Assembly: GCA_932521035.1 (NCBI GenBank) | Contig: OW051492.1 | Location: 3,100,001-3,164,000 of the forward strand | Direction of reading: 5' to 3' | Origin: Oscheius dolichura | Taxonomy: Eukaryota > Nematoda > Chromadorea > Rhabditida > Rhabditidae | DNA: 64,000 nt | Shown here: positions 11,200 through 21,500 of the stretch, piece after piece | How the letters are laid out: the number at the start of each line of letters is the position of its first letter | How positions within the stretch are numbered: the first letter of the stretch is position 1 | Notes under the pieces: generated by a model | Database searches by the model: none | What the model saw: the letters and a program-made list of their open reading frames with translations, nothing else | Told to the model about the DNA's origin: nothing | Made by a program: the position numbers and the translations under genes

Positions 11200-12344
11200 A
11201 TGGCGACGTTCACCGAGTTCTACAAGATATTCGAGCCGATTCGTAATATTTTCGGAATTCTTCTAAATAGCCTTTTAATTTATTGTGTTCTGAGAAAATC
11301 TCCTGCAAACATCGCCAGATACAGCTTCTTCCTTCTGAACTGTGCCCTCTCCGATCTTTTGACCTGCCTATTCTCCCTCTACGTCGAACCACGCCTAATC
11401 CGCTACTTGGATGGCGCCTATTACATTTGCTACGGATTTTGTAAATATTCCGGCTATCAGAGTTGCATCTTTGGGTAGGGTTGCTCCTTATTCACGTTCA
11501 GTTTTTCAGCTATGCCATCATTCTAATGCTCTACGGGCATTTGAACACCTCCCAGCTGGCCTCGTTCATCTACCGGTGGTTTATCCTCCGTTTTGATTCC
11601 CCATCCAAGAAGCAGATCCTCTTTCTGATAAGCATATTAGCTATGCCGAATGTCGTTCTCTTTATCACTTGCTCGGTAGGTGTTCGTCTTTCTAGAGTCG
11701 TAAATTGATTCCATTTGGCGAGTTTTCATTTATCTTGCGGTTTCTGTGCTTGTGGGCGCCGAGCGGAAGCTAACGTTCGTGCCGGAGCCCTAAAATGTTT
11801 GTCAAGATTACAGATCCCCCTTGTGCTCAACAACATATCCGAGGACTACAGAGAAATGGTACTACGGCTCCATCCAGAAGAGGCCGACGCCTCAATGGCA
11901 ACCTTCGGAGTCCCTCTAGCCTATGTTGACCTCCGTGGTTCCCTTCCCACCATCTGGCTTCTCTTTTCAGTTGTTCCCATAACATTTGCCGTGTTTGTCA
12001 TCCGCTGGAGGATTTTGTCCTTCCTCAAAGGGCAAACACTCTTTAGCGAGCAGACTAAGACGATGCAACAGGCTTTTCTACGAGCCCTGACTTTCCAAGC
12101 CTTCCTCCCTTCCTTATACCTGTTCGGTTCTTTAATAAGCATTGCCGATGGTATCAAAGAGTTTCCCCTCCACTTTGAGAAAGAATTCTACGAGTACGCT
12201 CTATTCTTCTTCTGTGGATTTGTTCCCATAATTGCTCCCATTTGTTCCCTTTACTTTGTAAGCCCATATAGACGATTTGTGGGGTCGCTTTTCGCAAAGC
12301 AGAAGCCGGAAATAAGTCCTATTGCTGTAAGCGCTTCGCAATAA
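11200..12344 (+). CDS. Seven-transmembrane chemoreceptor, Srd/Str type
   Basis: Exons 11200-11474, 11510-11675 and 11814-12344 join in frame to 323 residues, the usual size for nematode Srd receptors. The first helix (NIFGILLNSLLIYCVLRKSP) shows the family pattern of a small helix followed by K-S-P; then ..YSFFLLNCALSDLLTCLFS.., ..GYAIILMLYGHL.. with a following F.YR loop motif, and near the C terminus ..RALTFQAFLPSLYL.. and ..PIIAPICSLYFVSPYRRF.., which match the conserved L-x-x-Q-x-x-x-P and PYR motifs. The role would be sensing environmental or social chemicals at sensory-neuron cilia. AATAAA overlaps the stop codon. A four-copy 15-bp element lies upstream. Exact subfamily (Srd versus a relative) is uncertain. 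Confidence 0.85.
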
Positions 12345-12652
12345 ACATTTGATTCATGAAGAATTTATTCCCGTTGCGTTTGAAAGAATTTCTAAATTTC
12401 GAACAATTCGAAGAGGGCAGAATGACTGAAAAGTTCGTTCCTTCGATGCATATCTTTTTATTTTCCGCTTTCTCAAAGGCAAAATGCTCCTTTACTAGTT
12501 CTCCAGAACCGTATGTGGTTCTATAGATGTTTTTCTTCATATTTTTAAACAAACGAACCCGTTTATTTCACCAACATTCAACTTACTACAGTCCATAAAA
12601 GCAATGGGGTATCGCAGAGGCACTGCGTTTAGTTGCGGTCTCATTATGACCA

Positions 12653-14857
12653 CTAGGGAACAGGGCAGCACCAGCTCCTTTCGGTCATCACCTCTACCAC
12701 GGCCATATTATTTAGCGGCAACCAATAGTCTTTCATGGTGGATAGGACAATAATACGGTAGGATGTGTTGGATTTTACGAAACCAGTCTTCTGGGGCAAA
12801 GCTTCCTGAATTTTGCGGTACCACGGCATCCTAGGGCAAAACTTCTTGTCGGCGTTTGGGAGAGTTTGCATGGTAGGCAATTTTTGATCTAACTTTGTGG
12901 TGGTGTGCAGTTTTCGATCTAACTTTCCTACCAGCTTTACTTGCAGACTCACGAGATCTGTCGTAGATTCCCCACTTTTGTTCTTGTCGCAGATTCCCCA
13001 TTCTTGTCGTAGATTCCCCATTCTTGTCGTAGATTCCCTATTCTTGTCGCAGATTCCCCATTCTTGTCGTAGATTCCCCATTCTTGTCGTAGATTCCCCA
13101 CTTTTGTTCTTGTCGTAGATTCCCCATTCTTGTCGCAGATTCCCCATTCTTGTCGTAGATTCCCCATTCTTGTCGTAGATTCCCCATTCTTGTCGTAGAT
13201 TCCCCACTTTTGTTCTTGTCGCAGATTCCCCATTCTTGTCGTAGATTCCCCACTTTTGTTCTTGTCGTAGATTCCCCATTCTTGTCGTAGATTCCCCACT
13301 TTTGTTCTTGTCGTAGATTCCCCATTCTTGTCGTAGATTCCCCACTTTTGTTCTTGTCGCAGATTCCCCATTCTTGTCGTAGATTCCCCACTTTTGTTCT
13401 TGTCGCAGATTCCCCATTCTTGTCGTAGATTCCCCACTTTTGTTCTTGTCGCAGATTCCCCATTCTTGTCGTAGATTCCCCATTCTTGTCGTAGATTCCC
13501 CACTTTTGTTCTTGTCGTAGATTCCCCATTCTTGTCGTAGATTCCCCATTCTTGTCGTAGATTCCCCATTCTTGTCGCAGATTCCCCATTCTTGTCGTAG
13601 ATTCCCCATTCTTGTCGTAGATTCCCCACTTTTGTTCTTGTCGTAGATTCCCCACTTTTGTTCTTGTCGTAGATTCCCCATTCTTGTCGTAGATTCCCCA
13701 CTTTTGTCGTAGATTCCCCATTCTTGTCGTAGATTCCCCACTTTTGTTCTTGTCGCAGATTCCCCATTCTTGTCGTAGATTCCCCATTCTTGTCGTAGAT
13801 TCCCTATTCTTGTCGCAGATTCCCCATTCTTGTCGTAGATTCCCCATTCTTGTCGTAGATTCCCCACTTTTGTTCTTGTCGCAGATTCCCCATTCTTGTC
13901 GTAGATTCCCCATTCTTGTCGTAGATTCCCCACTTTTGTTCTTGTCGTAGATTCCCCACTTTTGTTCTTGTCGCAGATTCCCCATTCTTGTCGTAGATTC
14001 CCCATTCTTGTCGTAGATTCCCCATTCTTGTCGTAGATTCCCCATTCTTGTCGTAGATTCCCCACTTTTGTTCTTGTCGTAGATTCCCCACTTTTGTTCT
14101 TGTCGTAGATTCCCCACTTTTGTTCTTGTCGTAGATTCCCCACTTTTGTTCTTGTCGTAGATTCCCCATTCTTGTCGTAGATTCCCCATTCTTGTCGTAG
14201 ATTCCCCATTCTTGTCGTAGATTCCCCATTCTTGTCGTAGATTCCCCATTCTTGTCGTAGATTCCCCACTTTTGTTCTTGTCGTAGATTCCCCACTTTTG
14301 TTCTTGTCGTAGATTCCCCATTCTTGTCGTAGATTCCCCACTTTTGTCGTAGATTCCCCATTCTTGTCGTAGATTCCCCACTTTTGTCGTAGATTCCCCA
14401 CTTTTGTCGTAGATTCCCCATTCTTGTCGTAGATTCCCCATTCTTGTCGTAGATTCCCCACTTTTGTCGTAGATTCCCCATTCTTGTCGTAGATTCCCCA
14501 CTTTTGTTCTTGTCGTAGATTCCCCACTTTTGTTCTTGTCGTAGATTCCCCACTTTTGTTCTTGTCGTAGATTCCCCATTCTTGTCGTAGATTCCCCACT
14601 TTTGTCGTAGATTCCCCATTCTTGTCGTAGATTCCCCACTTTTGTCGTAGATTCCCCATTCTTGTCGTAGATTCCCCACTTTTGTCGTAGATTCCCCATT
14701 CTTGTCGTAGATTCCCCACTTTTGTTCTTGTCGTAGATTCCCCATTCTTGTCGTAGATTCCCCACTTTTGTTCTTGTCGTAGATTCCCCACTTTTGTTCT
14801 TGTCGTAGATTCCCCACTTTTGTCGTAGATTCCCCATTCTTGTCGTAGATTCCCCAC
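12653..14857 (-). CDS. Long open frame across the minisatellite, coding status doubtful
   Basis: The minus strand stays open for 734 codons. About 630 come from the 20/26-bp repeat and give a 20-residue cycle of the form GNLRQEW / GIYDKNG / ESTTR; the last ~100 are unique sequence outside the array (..PNADKKFCPRMPWYRK..) ending at 12653. The frame is open because of the unit composition, so openness alone is weak evidence. In favour: unit lengths differ by 6 nt and so keep frame, and the open frame continues 300 nt beyond the array. Against: equivalent starts exist in all three frames (14857, 14877, 14897) and no signal peptide or domain is visible. Confidence 0.2.
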   Translation of the reverse strand: MGNLRQEWGIYDKSGESTTRTKVGNLRQEQKWGIYDKNGESTTRTKVGNLRQEWGIYDKSGESTTRMGNLRQKWGIYDKNGESTTKVGNLRQEWGIYDKNKSGESTTRTKVGNLRQEQKWGIYDKNGESTTKVGNLRQEWGIYDKNGESTTKVGNLRQKWGIYDKNGESTTKVGNLRQEWGIYDKNKSGESTTRTKVGNLRQEWGIYDKNGESTTRMGNLRQEWGIYDKNGESTTRTKVGNLRQEQKWGIYDKNKSGESTTRTKVGNLRQEWGIYDKNGESTTRMGNLRQEWGICDKNKSGESTTRTKVGNLRQEWGIYDKNGESATRTKVGNLRQEWGIYDKNGESATRIGNLRQEWGIYDKNGESATRTKVGNLRQEWGIYDKSGESTTRMGNLRQEQKWGIYDKNKSGESTTRMGNLRQEWGICDKNGESTTRMGNLRQEWGIYDKNKSGESTTRMGNLRQEWGICDKNKSGESTTRMGNLRQEQKWGIYDKNGESATRTKVGNLRQEWGIYDKNKSGESTTRMGNLRQEQKWGIYDKNGESATRTKVGNLRQEWGIYDKNGESTTRMGNLRQEWGIYDKNKSGESTTRMGNLRQEWGICDKNRESTTRMGNLRQEWGICDKNKSGESTTDLVSLQVKLVGKLDRKLHTTTKLDQKLPTMQTLPNADKKFCPRMPWYRKIQEALPQKTGFVKSNTSYRIIVLSTMKDYWLPLNNMAVVEVMTERSWCCPVP

Positions 14858-14912
14858 TTTTGTCGTAGATTCCCCATTCTTGTCGTAGATTCCCCATTCT
14901 TGTCGTAGATTC
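12958..14912. repeat. 20/26-bp minisatellite, roughly 90 units
   Basis: Units are TTCTTGTCGTAGATTCCCCA (20 bp), CTTTTGTCGTAGATTCCCCA (20 bp) and a 26-bp form that prefixes CTTTTG to the first. GTCGCAG replaces GTCGTAG in a minority, and at ~13036 and ~13802 CCCCA is CCCTA. All unit lengths equal 2 modulo 3. Array edges are at about 12958 and 14912. Confidence 0.95.
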
Positions 14913-15039
14913 CTTATAGATTCCGCATGCTTCTTATACCTTTTCGTTATGTGACTTCATTCTATGTCTCCGCCACGTTTTGTATTGACTGTTGCATTTT
15001 GTCAAATTCCCGTCATTTCTTTGCGGCCTGCTTCTCCCG

Positions 15040-16200
15040 ATGTGGTGGTTCCCCTTTCTCCTCGTGTCAACTCTCCTGTTACCAGGTTCTTCCTTCTTTT
15101 TACCCACTCTAACATTTTCAGATCGAGGCAACGGCTGTCAGCTGAACGTGACCACCGGAGAAATTTATGAAGATTTGAAGCTGACCGTGAACAGAGGCCC
15201 GGCCGCCGTCAACTGCTCCTGGTCCCGGATTCGAAAGATCTACGGCCGGCTGGAGCTGTCCACCCAGAATCACAGCCTGATATCCCTGCCTCTACTCGAG
15301 GAAATCGTCGGAAGAGAGCCGCCGCTGCTTACGATCCGGAGCACTTCTCCCGAGTTCGCTGTCTACCTGCCCCGACTCGCGGTCCTCCGAGCCGTTGGCA
15401 ATTCGTCTAGCCATACACAACCAGTCCGTTCTCTTCCTTCTCCCTTGAATATCCTCCTTTAGCTGGTTAAAATCGAAGGTTCAGTCGTGATGGGAGCCCG
15501 TCTTCTGAAGAATTTGAAGCGACTATCCGGCGGGAAGATGGAGATCGACGGAGTGGGCCTGGAAGAATGGCTGCGGACAAGTGCCCCGAAGAGCTTCCCT
15601 CTCGAGCCGCTGTTCTTCCTCCTCTGTGCCGTCTCCCTCGTCATTTTGGTCTACGTTCTCCTCCGGGGGATACACCAGTGGCAGGTGATGAGACTGGACG
15701 AGGAGGTCAAGGAGGACCTGGCCCGGATGAGGGACTACCTCTTGGAGAGGAGGACGGCCAAGTTCGGCAGACTACAACTCCACGTCAAGAGGGGCACGAG
15801 CCAGGACAAAATAGAGGATGTTCATCGTATTTTGGGGATTGACGGCGGGGCGAAGATACCTGGGAAGGAGCTGGGGACGATGGAACAATGGCTCGTAAGT
15901 TTTGACACACAAAAAAGAGTAATGAGACAATTTCAGGAGCATCAACAGAGCAAGGAGGAGAAGAAACGACAGAAGAGGTTCTCGGCCTTCTTTGAGAAAA
16001 AACTAAAGGGGACACGGGATGAGACGGCCGGCCAGCTTCACCGACAACAAGAGGATGTCATTTTACGGGCGAGGAAACCGACAAAACGAGCAGATGACGG
16101 GAGATACGGAGCCGATGGATTGAGCAGGCCGTACAAGAGGGCGGAGGAGACATCCGGCGGCGGGAAGCGGGCAGACAACCGAAGAAAGCAGAGAGGATGA
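15040..16200 (+). CDS. Receptor-L-domain type I membrane protein
   Basis: Exons 15040-15085, 15122-15393, 15463-15894 and 15937-16200 join in frame to 337 residues; introns are 36, 69 and 42 nt. The product has a signal peptide (MWWFPFLLVSTLLLPG), an extracellular part with the short beta-helix pattern of a receptor L domain (..CSWSRIRKIYGRLELS.., ..LPLLEEIVG.., ..LPRLAVLRA.., ..LLKNLKRLSGGKMEI..), one membrane helix (..FFLLCAVSLVILVYVLL..) and a cytoplasmic tail of ~170 residues rich in Arg, Lys and Glu. Insulin-receptor L-domain proteins are a large nematode group (irld type), usually expressed in sensory neurons; membership is inferred from the pattern. No kinase domain is present. Confidence 0.7.
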
Positions 16201-16741
16201 ATCATCATAATATATCAACAGCCTCGAGTAATCAAGATAAAGCTTTGGTTTTTTAGTTGTTTTGTTGTTTTGCTATTTTAGCCGCAGTTGGGTTTGACCC
16301 CGAAGGATGCGGCCCTTGGAAAATCAAAATCTCTCTTCTCTTATCTGACTAGAAAAGAACACGGTGGTAATAGAAGTGGGTCGTTTCCCCTTATGCTAAT
16401 ATGTTACGTCTGAATCAGAAAAGGCCATACTCTGTGAATCATACATAGATTTAACGCTTACTTTTCTCACTGGCTGCCTTTGGCAGCTCACCTCCTCTAT
16501 CAACTCACACCCACATTTTTTTCTCTCCGCTTTAAATATTATAACACGGTTATAGGGTTGTCAACGGGCCGGGTCGGCCCCGGGCCTTGACCGGGAATTC
16601 GGGCCGGCCCGGGTCACCAAAACCGTCCCAAAGGTTCCCCCTTTATATTTTACATGTGTTTTTACGAGCTTCAAGGATTCGTACAAATTCAGCATTACCA
16701 GTTAGTAAAGGATCATTTATAGCGGTTTTATAAAACCTTTA

Positions 16742-17618
16742 ATGAATGTGTCCTCCTCAGTCACGTCATCCATTACATCGAGTATGAGAGCTCTATCTCT
16801 TTCTAAAAAGGTTGAACTGAACTCCGCAGAGCCGGATTGGAACCTATGCAAGACCTACAATGGCACATTCACGTCGTACAAGTTTCCAGACTGTATCCAA
16901 GATATTATCGACGATGTGCTTCTAGTTACAACCCAATCGAAGTCGGCAAGTGTACAAATAGCCCCGATGCCATTTGCCCACGGAGTGAAGAGGCTGGCTT
17001 TCTAGGGGAGAGACGTATCCACTTTTGTTGCAAAAGACGTTGTAAATATGTCGGGTGTTTACTGAGTTACGGCCAGCAACATCTGGGAGAAAAGGGACAG
17101 CATCGTCCTGAAGGAGTATCTCCACCGGGGGAAGGGGATGAACTCAGCCAAGCGGTACGAGCTCTCGAATCAGCTGCAGACCATCGCCGCCTACTTGGCT
17201 ATCAAATTTGTCAAGGTGATCGAAAAGAAGACAGGGCTGAAGAAGACGGTCAAATTCCTCAAGATCCGGACACTGGCCCTGACCGATGAGCCAATGCGAT
17301 TCATGTCAGTTGAGAGACGATTCGCCCCGACGGACAAGTTCATCCGATTCTCGAATAACACGACCTACGAGATCATGGAGAAGAAGGCCCAGGCTCTGGG
17401 GGTGGATTCCGACTTTGTCCAGCTGGTCACGGCCTTCTCTCATTGGACACACCAGGTTCTTTCGTCATTCATTATGGTTTAAAATAAAGAATCTTCCAGG
17501 TGACTGATGGCTATCTAATGGTGGTCGATCTTGAAAGGGGATGGACAACTTCTTCCAGGGACACCGCTGCAACGAATGGTGCCGCAAGCTGGGCTTGTCC
17601 GTCTCCAATCGCGATTAA
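16742..17618 (+). pseudogene. Alpha-kinase (MHCK/eEF2K-type) pseudogene
   Basis: One reading frame carries landmarks of the alpha-kinase fold in order: ..PMPFAHGVKRLAF.. (..PF..G..R.A.. segment), ..STFVAKDVV.., ..NQLQTIAAYLAIKF.., ..RFAPTDKFIRFSNN.. (family K-x-x-x-x-N-N), ..TAFSHWTHQ then, across a 43-nt intron, VTDGYLMVVDLE, and at the end CNEWCRKLGL (the zinc-binding C-rich end). The frame is broken by TAG at 17003-17005 and TGA at 17063-17065, and the C-terminal CNEWCRKLGL segment (to the TAA at 17616-17618) sits in a different frame from VVDLE, indicating a lost base near 17535-17545. Introns that would remove the stops would be only 21-25 nt. Three independent lesions argue for a pseudogene. 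Confidence 0.6.
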
Positions 17619-17851
17619 TCACTTTGCGCTTTTTATCTGTTTTGATGTGATCTTCCCTGCAATAAACCTAATGGTTTACTCTCCTCATTCAAAATGCCAT
17701 TTTTCACAAAACATTTATAATTAACATGGGTATATTTACTGGTAGCAAACTGGTGGTTGAACTGAACTGGGCACACCATCGCCTCTTGGATTTTCATCAG
17801 CTATAGGAAAAACGGCGAGGTGACGATGTTAGCAGCATCTTCTTCTGGGGT

Positions 17852-18506
17852 TTAGCGTCCCCAAAGGCCATTAGCGATCTCCCATTGGGCCCTGAAATTT
17901 CAATTCTTATTATTTCTCCCTGGATCTTTGGAAAGAGAACTGTCAGAAACCGCTTGTGGCCTGGCCTCGAAACGATGCCTTGGGCAATCGCTTCAGGACC
18001 TCTACTGGTCCCTGGCAGTTCTCTTAAATTGAAAAGGTAAAAGCGATACAAAGCGGATGCGGTTAGAAGCTGTATATTATGAGCCAAACAAAGAAAAGAA
18101 AAGTGTGTTAGAAGTAGAAGTTTGTCGATTTACCTATCTAATTTTAACCGCTGTGACATTTTAAATAGCCGGCTTCTGAGATTAAAAAAACGATAATACA
18201 GTGGCCGAAGGGGGGAAACATACCTCTTATCACGGAATGCATTGAGAGAGTCCTCATCGGAGGAGGAGGCGGCGAGTGCGGAACGCTTTCCCCACAATGT
18301 GTTCAATTTAGCCCAATTTTCTGGTCTCTTCTGCTGGGGTTCGAAAACATTCTGAAGAGAATTTTATGACCTCCTCAAATAGAGAGGATACTAACCATTC
18401 CGGCGCTTCTCTTTCCCCATAGGCCGTTGGCCTTACTCCAGCCCATCAACCTCTCCTCGTAGGAGTGTGCACTAGCCGTTAGGAGAACTAGAAGGACTGA
18501 AAACAT
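17852..18506 (-). CDS. nlp-38: NLP-38-type neuropeptide precursor (myoinhibitory/allatostatin-B-like)
   Basis: Minus-strand exons 18396-18506, 18224-18351 and 17852-17891 join in frame to 92 residues. A short signal peptide (MFSVLLVLLTASAHS) is followed by three peptides with the W-x6-W spacing of myoinhibitory peptides: SYEERLMGWSKANGLWG then KR; PENWAKLNTLWG then KR, released by a KR or KRR before it; and AQWEIANGLWG then R and stop, preceded by KR. All end in LWG before basic residues, giving LWG-type C-terminal amides. Nematode NLP-38 carries the same three kinds of sequence, including one ending in GLWGR at the C terminus, so orthology is likely. The third peptide lies in a 40-nt exon 330 nt away and is found only if exon 2 ends in phase 2. 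It would be stored in neuronal dense-core vesicles. Confidence 0.85.
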
Positions 18507-21500
18507 TATAATGATGTTTTTAGACTACAGTAACCCGTTTAAAACACCCCAGACAGTATTTATAAAAGTCCAAGAACCTTACTATCTTTGTTGAGGACCC
18601 AGTGGACGTTCCTCGTCCTCACATCGTAGAACCCAGCCCATTACACCCCCTACCACCCGTTTTATTGTCCAGAACTATGAATACGGAATGAAATAGGCCC
18701 AATAGTCTCATCCGGACCCTCTTAACCCTCCCCCTCAGCCATAAAATTTCCGAAAAGAGGAGGCCTTACCTGTGAAGAAGAGCTGAACATAGTATGACTG
18801 CATCCCCAAATATTTTTATACCTGAAAATGGATAGAATTATAGTGAAGAAGAAGGGGAAAGGCTGATCCCGAATGGAATAAAGAGACCAAGTTATTTATC
18901 GTTTGTCTTTGTCTGTCACTTAAAATGTCAGAGAGGACCCGACAGAGCGGGGTAAGGGACTCTCCAGAGACAGGAGTTTTGACGTAGGGGGTCAAAAAAT
19001 AAAGAGAACAGGGGCTGGTAATAAGAAAGAATTCGGAGAGGGGAAGGAGAGTACGGTAGCCAAACTGTAAGGAGCTGAGGGAGGGCCTGCCGGTTAAAGA
19101 TCTCTTTGAGCCTTGACTCAATTGGCCAATAATGAACAGAATGAACTAATTGTCGCCACTCGGCCGGATGCTAGCTATCAATTAATTGGATCGGAAAATG
19201 ACCCACAACCACACGAGAAGGAGGAGGAGGCAGTCCCCCGGTCCGAGGCAATTAGTATAGATAGAGAGAAGCCACGTCATGAAACAGAGAACGAGGAGAG
19301 AGTGAGTAACATGACACGTCTGCCCTGATAGAAATAGAAGAGGGAAAAGTATTTGTCTTAGGTTGTATTTTACGATGAGGAATGGCCAATCCCCCCAGGA
19401 GGAGACGGGCACCACGCGCATCTTTTTTGGGAACGTGTTGAAGTTTGAGATTTTAACGGTGGAAAACAATCGAGGTAAGGGGACAAGGACAAGCAGGAGG
19501 GGAGAAGCGGAGGTCCTAGCCGGGGAGAAACAATATTAGCTTTGTTGGGAACAGACATTACATCCCTCTGCATATCTCAGGCTCTTCTTTTTGGCCATTT
19601 CCAAAGAACTATCAGGTGTTCGTGGGATGTTCATTCGTCGGGTTAGTCTGGCACGTCTACTTCCTTCCTGTTCGCCACGTTTACTTACTTCCTTCGTATA
19701 CGCGATGAATATCTTGGTCGCATAGTTGGGAAGCCGTTTTTCACATAAAAAAGTCGTGTTCAAGGAAAAAGTCGTGTTCAGGGAAAGGTGAGTTATCGGG
19801 GGATTGGGCTTTCCCAATCCTATGGCGTACAAAACGCTTCGAGGCACTTCTTTTTAAGCGCAGACATCTAGTTTTGGGTGACTGTAGTGGGTATGGAAGA
19901 GGAGATAGAAGTAGTCAGGAATACAGTAACCTATGGAATATGGTAGTAAAAAAGCAGAAGAAGTTGGAGAGAAATCTTTGGTTTAAAATGAACAAATTAG
20001 CCATGCTGAACCGCGAAGGTTAGTGTTTTAATATATGACAGCGTCATGCTTCCTGCCCGTTTTCTACTATATGCATTATGAAGGGGGGATTGCAGCAGGT
20101 GCAAGGATAATGAGTCATTAATAATGACAGTTCCTGAACGGCTTTTCCAGCCTTTCCCTTGCTCCGGAGTAGGGACACCCTTTACAGAGAAGACAAAATG
20201 AGACAAAATAGCCACCGGAGTTCTGGGAACCCGTCTCGAACCGTTAGCTTTTATTGGCTTTGGGGATAATTAGAAAGAGAAGAAGGGAGTAGACAAAACA
20301 AAAGTCGGGGAAGACTGGAGGAGGCGAAAAGATTGACAAGACTGGCTTGAGAGATAGAAGGGGTGAAGAAGATCTTTGAGTTTTATTCTATTAGGAAATT
20401 AGGCCGTTTCCTAGACGGAAGGGGGAGGATAAGGTCAATTTGCTTGGAATGGTCGCCTAGAATGAAGAGAGGGGAAGATGATCAGGTTCCAGTTGTTCGA
20501 AAGTACTGTAGTCTGTCTGGAGCTGACTATTAAATCGACTACGCAGCCAATTTTAAGCCTAGAATGGGTCTAGAAGGCGGAGGACCGTGCTGGCCCTCCT
20601 CCTCTCCTCCCAGTCTGGGATCTCCGGAGGAATGAAAGGGGTGGAGAGGAATTGGAGCGGAGGAGGAGGACCATTCTCTTTCTATGCAATGGATGGCACA
20701 ATAAAACAAGTGCTGGAGCCAGATTGTTGTTCTCCTTCATTTCTGGATGACGTCGGGAGGAGGCTACTGGCGCCTAAGCCAGAGGAGGGCAGCCCCCTAT
20801 TTACCTATACCAACTCCCAAGAGGGTCTGGCGAGGTCAAATGTCTTGTTTTCTGGTTGCTTTTATATCAAGCCCATCTACCAAAAAAATGTCGAGGAAAA
20901 CAAGACCATTTACTGGCGTCAATTGGCCGCGGGATCTTCTTCATTTTCAATTCATATCGTTCTCTTAAACGGAGACCGAATTGCCCTATTCTCCGTGGTC
21001 CTTTCATCTTTCCCGGACCCAGAGAGTAAAATGTCCAAGAAAGGAAGAATATAGGCTTAGACAAGAAGAAAAAGCGAAATATTATAAGAGGAGTGTAATA
21101 AAAACAACGAGGGCATGGCCTCTGGGGACGGTTGTAGTGACATGGCAGAGGAGGCGGCTATATCTCATTCGGATGAGGGGATGAGATTCCTTTGGCAGAT
21201 TCTTTGCGTCATTCTTGACTTCTAAGGGCTATGGGAGAACGAGTATAAGGCAGCCGTTAGACCGGAAATCGAAAATAACAGATCTTTATCTACGCCCACG
21301 TCTTTCTCAAGACGCGGTCCGATAGGACTTCGCAGAGGTACAGCGTATAGCCCAATAGAGCTTCTAGAATCTGGATCTCCTGTTGGCAACCCAGTCAAGA
21401 TTACAAGAAGAGCTCCACGATCACTTCTCCCTGTTTCTCTCCCCCTATAATACAACACACCATGTTGTCTGGTAGCTTATGACCTCACAACATGTTAATC

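Noticed and set aside
12949-13767. Additional long minus-strand frames in the second minisatellite
   Set aside because: They are the other two frames of the same repeat array and end at chance stops.
18130-18175. Alternative last exon of the nlp-38-type gene (RSRLFKMSQRLKLDR)
   Set aside because: In phase, but it encodes no amidated peptide, while the exon at 17852-17891 is in phase and completes a third W-x6-W peptide ending in GR.
20587-21054. 155-codon plus-strand frame
   Set aside because: Non-ATG start, no domain, no splice partners, skewed local composition.
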